From the NCBI GenBank assembly GCA_024180945.1, contig JAKSGN010000042.1:124001-188000 (forward strand): a DNA stretch of 64,000 bases. The letters run 5' to 3'. Position 1 is the first letter of the stretch, and the number at the start of each line of letters is the position of its first letter. The notes under the pieces were generated by a model. The model searched no databases. It was given only the letters and a program-made list of their open reading frames with translations, and was not told where the DNA came from. The translations under genes were made by a program, and so were the position numbers. Origin of the DNA: Macrophomina tecta (lineage: Eukaryota > Ascomycota > Dothideomycetes > Botryosphaeriales > Botryosphaeriaceae). Shown piece after piece: positions 1 to 8,903 of the stretch.

Positions 1-757
1 TCATCAAAGGGGTCAAGATAGCCATCAGCGATGAGACGAGAATTGGCTTCCCAATCATCCATCCGATGTTTGACCTGTTGCCGCCCAACTGCGAGATTAC
101 GCTTGACATTACAAGCCCCGTCACATCGTCTATGACAGCTGCGCTGACGAGTACGCTGCCGACGCGAGTTTGAGAGAGGTCGACTTCCTTAGACGCGGAC
201 GACATGACAGCAAAGGTCGTTCCGAGGGATGTAGCGGACAATGCCGCTCCGATGATGAAAGTCTCGACTGCACCTGTTCTAATTTAGCCGAAATACCTGA
301 AAGCAAGACCGAAATCTTAGATTCATACCATATCCAAAACCCAAATACAGCAATAGATAAGATGAGCCGATTGGGAACACCACTCCCGTCGTCGCTGCCA
401 GCAAGCTTAACATGAAGTTCTGCTTTAGGAGGTCAAGTCTTGCGGTAAGACCGCCTGCGATTTTATGGTGAGCCAAGTCAACTTGAGAAAAAGAAAGGGT
501 AACGAACCTTCAAAAATAATTAGGATCAATCCAACATAGCCCAGAGCCAAGAACGTCTCTTGCCACGTTTCTGGTATAATATCTGCCAAAGGCCGACCAT
601 AGATGATTCCTACAGCAATCTGGCCAATAATTCCGGCTCGGATCACTTTCGCAGAGATCCACTCGGCTAGGGAAAGGAAGAAGAAGAAGGAAATGATGAT
701 AAGTATTTGGACGATGTCCGGCTCATGGTACTGGAGGAATTTTTGCGACACGGCCAT
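1..757 (-). CDS. Na+/H+ antiporter (CPA2-type sodium/hydrogen exchanger), 5' part, cut by window edge
   Basis: Integral membrane monovalent-cation/proton exchanger. Three exons can be read: 757..508, 454..329 and 273..1, separated by GT-AG introns of 53 and 55 bp (507..455, 328..274). The spliced frame stays open to the window edge. The start ATG at 757 precedes a hydrophobic helix near residues 18-35. Further helices follow, including IIFEGGLTARLDLL across the first splice and LAATTGVVFPIG. Exon 3 reads through GAVETFIIGAALSATSLGTT and SAAVIDDVTGLV; the paired Asp in that last motif is the ion-binding signature of the CPA2 family. Only about 215 residues are present, so the C-terminal half lies outside. 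The gene is on the same strand as the HAL4-like kinase and ENA-type ATPase to its right, which suggests a cation-homeostasis neighbourhood. Family is confident; the exact transported ion is inferred. Confidence 0.88.
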
Positions 758-1313
758 ATCCGGAAAGACATGGGAAAAAAAATTGTCAAGGCGACCTATG
801 GTCTGATGTCCGGAAAAGAAGCATTGTACATAAGCAAATAGTGTCGACGCCGCGGTGACACATTCGGCAAAGAATGCAAGTTCATGACATCATCACGCCG
901 TCAGCGCGCAAAGACAAGCGCTTGGCTTTCTCGGCGTTCGGATCAACGGCCTGGACTGGCTTGGCTGATCGATTCCAGAAGCGAGGGGCGATAGGATACT
1001 GCCCAATGGAAGGTGAATCAAAAACCCTCCTGAATGAAGGTGCACAACGGCCCCTTAATGTTGCGTCTACTTACTACGGTTCATGTCCAACACGTCCACG
1101 ACAGGATGAACTTAGCTTTCTGCAAACGGTAGCGCTATGAGAGACTCTGGAATATTTTAACCTCCACATTCCACAACGAAAATTATCAAGACGAGCACTT
1201 TAGAAATAACGTATGAAGTCTTCGAGGTGGAAGCTCCTAACCAGGCTAGGATTGCCATACAGCCGAAAAACAGCAAAACTCTATATTACCCTACAAAGCT
1301 ACGGAGTAGATAT
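758..1313. other. Intergenic region upstream of the antiporter gene
   Basis: About 556 bp between the kinase stop and the antiporter start, both on the minus strand. It should hold the antiporter promoter. I see no conserved coding frame, tRNA or repeat in it. The plus-strand open frame at 874..1140 has no recognisable motif. Confidence 0.5.
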
Positions 1314-3124
1314 TCAAGCCACAAGATCAGCCTCCTGCATAGCCGCGCTACAAACAGAAATTGACTGAACCCATTCAGATCTGCCAACCTCATCAATATT
1401 CAAGCGACGATTTGGATTGGGATCGAGAATCGAGTAGACCACGTTTCTGCATCGACGCTGTAAAGTTCCTCTGTCAGACAATATCAATTCGCGCCAAGGA
1501 CCAAACTTACTCTACGCAGAACTTCGATAGGCCTGAACCCCGACTCTGTTTTCCGATCCTCTAGATATTGCGCGTAGTTCTCATCCTCTCCTTTTTTCGC
1601 GACACGCCAAAGAAAGCCGCCTGTCCTCATTGCCATGTAGATGATGCCACAGGCCCACACATCGACCGTGGCAGGGTTGAACTCTTTGTCCACGTACTGT
1701 TCTGGAGCGATATAAGGCCTCGATCCACATGGCCGTTTCGCCAGCGTAGGCTCCGATTCCCTGGTCAAGCGAAAGACTTCTGAGTTGCCGAAGTCAGCGA
1801 TCTTGGCAACCCCGGACCTGGTGAGAAGGATGTTCTCGGGCTTCAGATCGCGATGCGCGACACCGTTCTCATGGAGATAGGCAACTCCTCGTACGATCTG
1901 CTTGAAGAAGCAGTCGGCTTCGACCTCCTCGAGCTGACCTACGGCATCGACGAGCTTGAATAGATCGCCGCCGCCACAATATTCCATGACTTCATGGAAA
2001 CAGGATTTGCCGTCCTGAAACAGGTCGAGGGTCTTGACGATGTTGATGTGATGCATTGACGAAGCAATGCAGTACTCAGATGCAACACGCCTTCTGTGTT
2101 TCTGTTCGGATTCTTTCGGCAACGGTTGCAGCGATTTGATTGCGACAATTTGCTTCGCCTTTCCGGAGGAGGAATTGGTCCTTTCCGCAATCTTCACCAC
2201 ACCGAAAGCGCCATGCCCAATCGTTCCGGTGCGGATATTGTAGCCACGCGCGGAAATCTCTCGACGATCCGTTCGAAACTTGCGGAGGAGGTCGCCGACG
2301 GCCTCGTCGCAAAACCGTTTGGCGGAACGTAAAGGAAATTTCATACGCGATTCCACGCCTGCTTTGGCTTCCATTTCCGGCCCATCGGAGAGAGGACGTG
2401 CAAAGCACTTCAAGCTTTGCCTCTGGCTGGAAGGCGGCAAATGATGCTCATGCGTGGCGCCCGCGCTTAAACAAGACCGTTTATCGGCCGGCAGACCTTT
2501 GGTCGTCTCATCGGGCAGGCTCCGAGAACTTCTTTGGGCTGATTGGATGGCCAAGGTAGGGGCGACTGCCTCTTGCACGACTTCTCCAGCATCGTTCTGC
2601 GGCGGTAAGTGTAGCCCAGGCGTCCGCCACTCGTAGCCTGAACCTTGGCTATTTGTACATTGTGGATGTCAGTAAGAGCATTAAAATAGCACGAAACAGC
2701 TCGTGGGAATATTACCTGGATTTCGTGGAGGAATAATTGGCTGCTGTCGCTGCACTCGATGTGGTGATGACGCTGTCAACAGGCGCCCGTACAACTTTCC
2801 TGGAAAGCAGACGTAACCAATCCCTAAGAATCATTGTCATGTAGACCTTGATCTCATTGGAATGGAACGTGATGAACACCACAAGCAAAACAGTGTCGAC
2901 ACGGACGCTTGCATGACGTTTGAAGACATATATCGTGAGGCACACCTGGCGCTGGATCAGCCTTTCCTTCTCATATACTAACACGAAGTGGTGCCCATAA
3001 CTAGAATCATTGCAATGGTTTGTAGCGGCAGAAAATCCGATCGTTGCAGTTCTCGCGTTTCCTTTGAACTGCCTTGATGGCGTGCATCTACGACATTGGA
3101 GACATCGTGGTCGGTGATTCCCAT
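1314..3124 (-). CDS. HAL4/SAT4-like serine/threonine protein kinase, four-exon model
   Basis: Model: exons 3124..3002, 2945..2716, 2648..1511 and 1457..1314, giving 544 residues in one frame. The kinase domain is in exons 3-4 and shows the glycine loop GHGAFG, VAIKSL, the catalytic loop [14 protein letters not shown] and [27 protein letters not shown] is typical of the fungal HAL4/HAL5/NPR1 group, which stabilises plasma-membrane nutrient and K+ transporters. Intron 3 (1510..1458, donor GTAAGT) restores the family C-terminus: [16 protein letters not shown], then GRSEWV. The kinase part is secure. Exons 1-2 are less so: they join in phase and have GT-AG borders, but encode two hydrophobic stretches unusual for this family. 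They could instead be a relic of an ENA-type ATPase. Without them, no in-frame ATG is seen upstream of the kinase exon. Confidence 0.8.
2946..3001 (-). other. Intron 1 of the kinase model, near-copy of ENA ATPase intron 1
   Basis: A 56-bp GT-AG intron with the unusual donor GTTATG. By eye it matches the 59-bp first intron of the ENA-type ATPase (15222..15280) at roughly four of five positions. Shared blocks include GCACCACTT, GTGTT and AAAGGCTGATCCA. Similarity starts about 13-15 bases upstream of the donor (TGCAATGAxTCTA) and stops at the acceptor. The exons beyond are barely alike. Confidence 0.6.
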
Positions 3125-3828
3125 CCGAACGGGTGCAATCCGTAGGAAAAGCTTCTAGAAAGATCTCCGAACTGCTCAGCGTTTACTCAGTTATGTTCAG
3201 CACAGTAGGGAGCACATACCTGGCACGAAACCAAAACCTTGTTCTGAAACCACGATTAGAGATAAGCGGCGACCGTAGGCGGTTTTTCAAGATAAAGTTC
3301 TAGCGACCTGGTAAACGGTGGAAACACTCCTTCGCCGATGGACAAATACGGGATCGTTATATCTTGAACGGTCAGCCTTTTAGCGCTTGGCCATTCTTGG
3401 CAGCTCGGGGTCATGGCAAGTCTGCTGGTCTGTTACTACCAAAAAGTGCCGATATCCGTGACCAAGAGCCACGCCAAGCATTGGAGCTCGGCGTGTGAAT
3501 GTGCGACTGCTATGCTCTGCGAGGACCGTGCGTACAGAGGACTTTGTTTTCCGCGAGGCAACGTGCAACAAGCGGCAACCCACCGAATACGCCAAAAATC
3601 AACCAAACCTAGGGGAAAAGCACTGCGCGCAGGCTATTTGTAGCTCGAGCTTTCCAGTGCAGAGGTTTTAGGTCAATATTTCGCACGCGTTGTCGTTGGC
3701 AAGGGTGCGGTATCTGCAGTTTTGTTTGGCGCCGGTGGACTTTTGCCCCACAGCCCCCGGTTTACCATCACCGTCCTGGAAGCCGCCATCTCTATGATGC
3801 GAAGCTACCAGTGCATGAATGCGTTCCG
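3125..3828. other. Non-coding stretch
   Basis: No convincing gene. Short open frames on both strands (for example 3413..3643) carry no motif. It may include the kinase promoter next to 3124. I recognise no repeat termini here. Confidence 0.4.
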
Positions 3829-4408
3829 CTAGTGGAAAGATCTGAGGATGTACGGACAGTCCGCCTTGGCAGTCTGCGAATGGCGATGGCTATGAGAGCC
3901 TGGAGGAGGCTGCGGCGAGGGGTCAATTGGAGTCGGTGTAGCAGGCAGCTCGCCTGTCATATTGATGCGTTCAACGACCTCCTGCTCCTTGCGCGTACGC
4001 AGGTGCCACTGAGAGTCAATATCGCGTAGCTGAATGCGCCACTTGCTGCTGCGCCGAAGCTCACGCCTCATACGGTGTTCACAGGGCAAGCCGTGAGTCC
4101 TGGCAAAGTTGTCAGTGCACACGTAGCTCTCAACGTCATGAAAGCCGTTGGGCGCCTCGTGCGCGCGAAGGAGGTGAGTCTGCTTGAGTAGTAAGTTCAG
4201 AACCTTGTGTGAAACCTCATGCCTGGCTTCATCGCTGAATAGCTCCTCTGCGGCGGCGAGAGTCGGCATACGCGTGTACTGCATCGCAAGCTTATTCTTT
4301 AGAGTCGTGAGCTGATTGCGGAGGTACGTCGCAACGTCGCTCTTGACTTTCAGAAGGTCGCCCGTTGAGACGAGTAGGTAGCCCTTTAGTTGGTGATGAG
4401 CGCCTTCA
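3829..4408 (-). pseudogene. MULE transposase, C-terminal fragment
   Basis: About 190 residues read from EGAHHQLKGYLL through a Cys/His-bearing segment CTDNFARTHGLPCEHRM, which looks like a SWIM-type finger at the end of Mutator-like (MULE) transposases. LRDIDSQWHLRTRKEQ and a Pro-rich tail follow. The catalytic N-terminal half is missing. At its upstream end (about 4409) the frame runs straight into an unrelated repeat, so this is a truncated copy. A second, longer relative lies at 32138..33199 and aligns along this whole segment. Family assignment rests on remembered fungal MULE sequences, not a search. Confidence 0.6.
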
Positions 4409-4518
4409 AGTCGGCTGAAAACTAAGGTAGGGGCCTGGATAGACCTTTGGGACACTGGAGGTTATAGGCATGTCGAACCCTACTACAACTTGTATATAGA
4501 TACAATTGTATGATTACC
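4409..4518 (+). repeat. Dispersed non-coding repeat (WEIRD-like), copy 1, 3' end fused to a LINE
   Basis: About 110 bp, sharing AAGTCGGCTGAAAACT, GGTAGGGGCCTGGATAGACC and GGCATGTCGAACCCTACT with copies near 17.5-17.7, 41.9-42.1 and 61.5-61.7 kb. The copies share a 3' end (GTATATAGATA, then AATTGTATGATT) but start at different points, which suggests 5' truncation by retrotransposition. Immediately downstream, same strand, is a truncated LINE 3' end. Confidence 0.65.
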
Positions 4519-5040
4519 CGCCAGGCTAGTCTTCTCGCCCAACTACGCACTGGCCATTGCTGGCTCAACCAACACCGCAAGCGGATGGGCCGCACCGACA
4601 ATGAGGAATGTGAATGAGGAGAAGTTGAATCGGTCTCCCACGTCCTCCTGGACTGCCCACTGCTACAAGATGGCCGGCGAAAGATGTACGAAGACAGCGG
4701 TCTTACAAAGAACAGCTTATCAGCTCTACTGGGCGGCAAGCCCCCAAGAAACACCGAAACCACTCCGGGAAAGGAACCCAAATGGAAAACATCTACGGCA
4801 CAGCTACAAGCTGTGTTCAAGTTCGCCAAAGAATCACAGCGGTTTATTAACAGAGACGAGCACACGGAGTAGAACTCCGCTACACCCCTACAATCCTTAC
4901 TGCCCGCCCTCCTAACTACCTAATTACTCTCCCAATTCGACACGCACCAATGTATTACTAGAGGAACATCTTAATAGTCTATAGCCTGCATATCGCTTAG
5001 GGAGATGGGTCAGGGTAAATGAATTCAACTCAACACAACT
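4519..5040 (+). pseudogene. Tad1-like LINE, 5'-truncated 3' end (copy 1)
   Basis: Encodes the last ~115 residues of the LINE ORF2 whose full-length copy sits at 22.9-28.6 kb: LLAQLRTGHCWLNQHRKRMG, the C-terminal zinc-knuckle region and the end FINRDEHTE with stop near 4870. The zinc knuckle is damaged: the codon for the second Cys region reads TGA (tgtgaatgagg versus CECGE). The 3' UTR follows and ends in TTCAACTCAACACAACTC, an (AACTC)n-type tail instead of poly(A). Downstream of 5041 the similarity to the full-length copy stops. Confidence 0.8.
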
Positions 5041-5235
5041 CTAAGAGTAAGACGTGATACACATGGTCACGATAATCTTTCTAAGCTCGGCTTTAGGCTT
5101 CAGGATAGCCGAAGGGGTTTATTTTAAAAGTATTCTGTAGCGCGTCTTTCGCTATAGTCCGTGGAGGCCGACGGGTGTATAAATAATCATCATTATTATT
5201 ATATTATTACTCTTTCTTATAGTATCTCTGCTGAA
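5041..5235 (+). repeat. Probable 3' end of another LINE, followed by an ATT-rich tail
   Basis: AT-rich DNA ending in GGAGGCCGACGGGTGTATAA, then short ATC/ATT repeats. The same terminal string recurs at about 42163-42185, and a shorter GACGGGGTATAAAT version lies on the minus strand near 41090-41100, just after a LINE zinc-knuckle frame. This fits a shared LINE 3' terminus. No coding frame is visible here. Confidence 0.4.
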
Positions 5236-5253
5236 TACCCTTTCGATTGTATA

Positions 5254-5919
5254 CTAGGATTTTGCATCTATGGTCGTTTCGACTGGAATAAGCACAAACT
5301 CGCCTCCGTTATCCTTTTCGACGGTGTAACTCTTCCAGCCAGCCTTTGACAGGTCAATTTCTAGATCTCCTAATAGGAATTTCATAAAAACACTATGCGT
5401 CACAACTACGATACCCTTTCTCTCGTCGTCCTTTAACTGTTCGCTCAGGTCCGCTAGTCTCCTTCTCACCCTCGTTGCCCGCTCCTCCACCGCTATATTG
5501 CCGGCAGAGTAGAGCCCCTCTTTCCATTGCCATGCCTCCGCTAAGCCTTCGAAATTTAGCCTAGGGAAAGCTTTCTCTAGTATATCGCGGTCGGACCTAG
5601 TATCGTAAGGAAGGGCACTCCTCTCCTGCAAGTCTGGGTCAACCATAAGCTTAGCCCCATGTTCTATACCGTACTCAGAGCCGGGATCGAAGTATCGTTT
5701 GTTAAGGACGTATGGGAATGCAGCTAGAGTGGTTTGAATAGCGCGTTTGAGCGGAGAGGTGAGAATAATAGCAACGCTCGACGGATTAGGGAAAGTCGGG
5801 ATGAGTTAAGCGGCTTGCCGGAGGCCAAGCGGAGTTAATAAGGGATCGAGTTGGGAAAAGTCTTTAGAGACGTTATAGGTGAATTCCGTATAACGGACGA
5901 GATAGATTCGAGAAGCCAT
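5254..5919 (-). pseudogene. Histidine phosphatase (phosphoglycerate-mutase-like) pseudogene with RIP-type changes
   Basis: One frame from ATG 5919 to the stop at 5254 (about 221 codons) reads as a fungal phosphoglycerate-mutase-like protein. It begins MASRIYLVRYTEFTYNVSKD and continues with LDPLLTPLGLRQA, TSPLKRAIQTT and, near the end, GIVVVTHSVFMKFLLGD. The catalytic RHG/RHA motif has become RYT, so the phosphorylated His is lost (CAT to TAT). A premature TAA at 5808..5806 follows RQAA, a plausible CAA to TAA. Both are CpA to TpA changes, the preferred RIP product. The second active-site His (VVTHS) survives. The pogo element A inserted just upstream, 19 bp from the ATG. Confidence 0.75.
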
Positions 5920-5937
5920 GAAGTTTAGTTATTGCTA

Positions 5938-7790
5938 ACGTAGTTGGCAAGCGAGCCGTCCATGCAAGCGAGCCGTCCACCTCACCAACTTTACGCGACG
6001 CGTCAACTGTCAACAACAATGGCTCAATCAACTACTGCCCAATCAACTTGCAACGAAGCAGATATCTTCCTTGCTATTTCAGCTATAAATACAAATCAGA
6101 TTCAGAGCGAAAGACGCGCTGCACGAACGTTTGACGTCCCCCGAACCACGCTCCGCGACCGACGCGCTGGAGTCGCCTTACGACGCGATTGCGAGCCCAA
6201 TTCAAAGAAGCTTACAAAACCCGAGGAGGAGGCAATTATTCAATATATACTTGACCTAGATTCACGAGGCTTTGCGCCTACGTTGGATGCAGTGCGGGAT
6301 ATGGCTAATAAACTACTTACTGAGCGCGCTGCTGGCCAGGTTGGCCAGAAGTGGCCAAGGAACTTTGTTAGGCGGAGTCCACAGCTTATAACCCGATTAA
6401 ATCGACCATATGATCGCCAGAGGGCTATGTGTGAGGATCCTGAGGTCCTTAGCGAGTGGTTTAAGCTTGTACAGCGTACGAAAGAGAAGTACGGCATTCT
6501 TAACGAAGATACCCACAACTTTGACGAGACTGGCTTTATAATGGGCAAAATATTGGCTCAGCTCGTTGTTACAGGCTCAGAGAGGCGTAATCGACCAAAG
6601 GCGATACAACCAGGCGATCGTGAGTGGGTGACTGTCATCCAAGGAATCAACGCTACTGGGTGGGCGATCCCACCGTTCATTATCTTCGCGGCCAAGTACC
6701 ACCTCTCTGCCTGGTACAAAGACGACGATATACCTGGCGATTGGGCTATCGCAGTTAGTAATAACGGCTGGACAACAAATGAGCTTGGAGTTGCGTGGCT
6801 AAAGCACTTCAACAAGCATACAAAGGCGCGTACGGTGGGGATGCATCGGCTGCTAATTATCGACGGCCACAAGAGCCACAACTCGCTTGAATTCCAGGAA
6901 ATCTGTAAGAAGGAGAAGATTATTACCCTCTGCATGCCTCCCCATTCGTCGCACCTGCTGCAGCCGCTTGATGTGGGCTGCTTTGCGCCGTTAAAGCGGG
7001 CATATGGGGATCAGATTGGAGGCTTGGCGCGTAACCACATCAACCATATTACCAAGCTTGAGTTCCTAGCAGCCTTCAAAGCAGCCTTTGATAAGTCAAT
7101 TACAAAGGCTAACATCTGCGCAAGCTTTCGAGGAGCTGGTCTAGTACCATACGACCCAGAGGCTGTGCTATCAAGGCTTGATGTCAAGCTTCGTACGCCA
7201 ACAACCCCAGCTGCCCCAGAGGCTCCATGGGAGTCAAAGACACCAAGCAACGCGCGCGAACTAGAGTCTCAATCAACTCTAATTCGCGATCGGATTCAAA
7301 GGCATCAAGATTCTTCGCCTACGTCAATCGTCCAGTCGCTTGATCAGCTTACTAAGGGCGCTGAGATAATGATGCATTCAGCAGCCCTAATGCGCGATCA
7401 GCTCGCAAGCCTTCAGAAGGCAAATGAGGCCGCCACAAAGCGTAAACAGCGCAAAAGAAAGCGGATTCAGAAGCGAGGCACCTTAACAAAGGCAGAGGGC
7501 GAGGAAATTATTGCTCAAAAGGACGTTAATGAGCAACTTAAGAGCGAAACGCGTCAAGGCAAGGCGCGATCAGGTGTGAGCAGGCAGCAAACAGCGCGCT
7601 GTGGGCGCTGTAGGAAGCCAGGGCACAATTCTCGTACGTGCCAAAAAGATACTGGGGAGGCTTCTTAAGCTAGGATAGTTGTTATTCTTATTGTATTTTA
7701 ATGCGTTGTTGAAATATATACGTGTAAAAGCGTAGAAAGTTGGTGAGGTGGACGGCTCGCTTGCATGGACGGCTCGCTTGCCAACTACGT
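5938..7790 (+). mobile_element. Fot1/pogo-type DNA transposon A, complete
   Basis: 1853 bp with inverted termini and TA duplications at 5936-5937 and 7791-7792. Each terminus starts ACGTAGTTGG and then carries a tandem dimer of GCAAGCGAGCCGTCCA. At least 50 bp of each end matches the other. It contains one full transposase ORF. Its closest relative in the window is element E (47988..49843), whose dimer motif differs by a few bases. Confidence 0.93.
6019..7668 (+). CDS. Pogo-type DDE transposase of element A (549 aa)
   Basis: Cut-and-paste transposase. Start chosen at ATG 6019, beyond the terminal repeat; the frame is open further upstream but only through the terminus. An N-terminal HTH (psq/CENP-B type, about residues 10-60, with VPRTTLRDRRAG) is followed by a CENP-B-like second half and the DDE_1 catalytic core. 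Catalytic Asp residues lie in NFDETGF, LIIDGHKSH and LLQPLDVG, with 35 residues between the second and third (DD35D). Most relatives here have DGHESH; this copy has DGHKSH, a G-to-A type change that may affect activity. The C-terminus has a zinc knuckle, CGRCRKPGHNSRTC. The ORF is uninterrupted. Confidence 0.92.
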   Translation: MAQSTTAQSTCNEADIFLAISAINTNQIQSERRAARTFDVPRTTLRDRRAGVALRRDCEPNSKKLTKPEEEAIIQYILDLDSRGFAPTLDAVRDMANKLLTERAAGQVGQKWPRNFVRRSPQLITRLNRPYDRQRAMCEDPEVLSEWFKLVQRTKEKYGILNEDTHNFDETGFIMGKILAQLVVTGSERRNRPKAIQPGDREWVTVIQGINATGWAIPPFIIFAAKYHLSAWYKDDDIPGDWAIAVSNNGWTTNELGVAWLKHFNKHTKARTVGMHRLLIIDGHKSHNSLEFQEICKKEKIITLCMPPHSSHLLQPLDVGCFAPLKRAYGDQIGGLARNHINHITKLEFLAAFKAAFDKSITKANICASFRGAGLVPYDPEAVLSRLDVKLRTPTTPAAPEAPWESKTPSNARELESQSTLIRDRIQRHQDSSPTSIVQSLDQLTKGAEIMMHSAALMRDQLASLQKANEAATKRKQRKRKRIQKRGTLTKAEGEEIIAQKDVNEQLKSETRQGKARSGVSRQQTARCGRCRKPGHNSRTCQKDTGEAS

Positions 7791-7986
7791 TATTAACAAC
7801 GGCCTACAGATCCTTTGGTCCGCGGCGTCCTTAATAACCTATTCGAATAGTAAGAATGTAAGTAAGGGTCAATGGGGAGCAAGTCCTTAGATAGATACTT
7901 TTTATGGCAGATAGCAAACGAGTTGTTTCTAGAGGAAGAGTTATATAGTATAGCGCCTTGCAAGTTCGGCTTATGCGGGACCGCTA

Positions 7987-8400
7987 ACGTAGATCCCGGC
8001 TACTTGACTATCCCTGCTACTTGACCACCTTTACCGCCTCCGCACACACAAACTTCAGAAGGCAATTAATGATTTGGATTCGCAAGAGGCGCTAAACTAT
8101 TCTACAACCGCAAGAAAATTCAACATTAATCGCAAAACCCTTTAGCGCCGGCATCAAGGCATGAGCCGGTCCATTTAGTAGGCACACTCTGAATCTCTTC
8201 AGCTGCTCGTAGATGGACAAGAAGAAGTTCTTCTACAGCATATCAATAATCTTTCAGATCGTGGCCTACCTCCCACACCTCACTTTCTCAGGAATCTCGT
8301 GTTTGAGATTGTTAAAAAACAGCCGGGAAAGAAGGCTAGTGAGATTTGTCCCCAACGCTAGCCATACCTTAACTAGCGCCAAAATAAATTACAACCATCA
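7987..8400 (+). pseudogene. Pogo-type element B, left terminus and N-terminal transposase fragment
   Basis: Begins after a TA (7985-7986) with ACGTAGATCCCGG and a tandem GCTACTTGAC dimer, the same layout as the other pogo termini here. From about 8075 a plus-strand frame reads an HTH_psq-like N-terminus (DLDSQEALNYSTTARKFNIN), a stop at RKTL*RRHQG, then INNLSDRGLPPTPHFLRNLV. Several stops are present. No catalytic core or right terminus is found before about 8900, so this is a decayed, truncated copy. Confidence 0.55.
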
Positions 8401-8667
8401 ATGTGCACCGATGTCTAGACCTCGAAATAGAGGCTAATACTTGTTCAAAATCTTCTACTGATGTCGAGGTCTCTTACGCGGTCCAAGAGTTTTCCATGCC
8501 TCTGAAGCCGTCATTGCTGCAGCGCGCTTAGGCCGCGGCGTAGGTACATCTTGAGGCTCAATAAGTGCATTCTGAGCATCGACTTGCGCAAATCTCTCAG
8601 CATAGAAAGCCTCCATATCTCCAAAATGATAGTTCCACGCCATAGTTGGAGTACAAGAAGCGAAAAG

Positions 8668-8764
8668 CCATAACCATGCTACATGCCATGCGTCTTGAGC
8701 GCGTCATACGCTTCTTCGTAGGAGCCGTAGAGCAGGTCTGGAAGGGCCGCAATGTCTCCCATGT
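8668..8764 (-). pseudogene. Possible MULE-type N-terminal fragment
   Basis: Minus-strand frame MGDIAALPDLLYGSYEEAYD continuing ALKTHGM, a stop, then HGYGFSLL. This resembles the FAR1-like DNA-binding start of fungal MULE transposases (a YGSYEEA...GYGFSL pattern). It is very short and ends without a catalytic domain. The 62-codon frame at 8455..8643 just beyond has no motif I recognise. Confidence 0.35.
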
Positions 8765-8903
8765 TGTTCAAGAACAAGAAAACAAACTTAACACCCACGT
8801 GCTTCGATGACTGTCTACCTGCGGCAGAGACGCGGTGGTGTCGCGGTGGTTTCGCGTTCGTAAATTACGCGCTAAGCCAGGTTAAGGAAAGTAACATCCA
8901 CTA

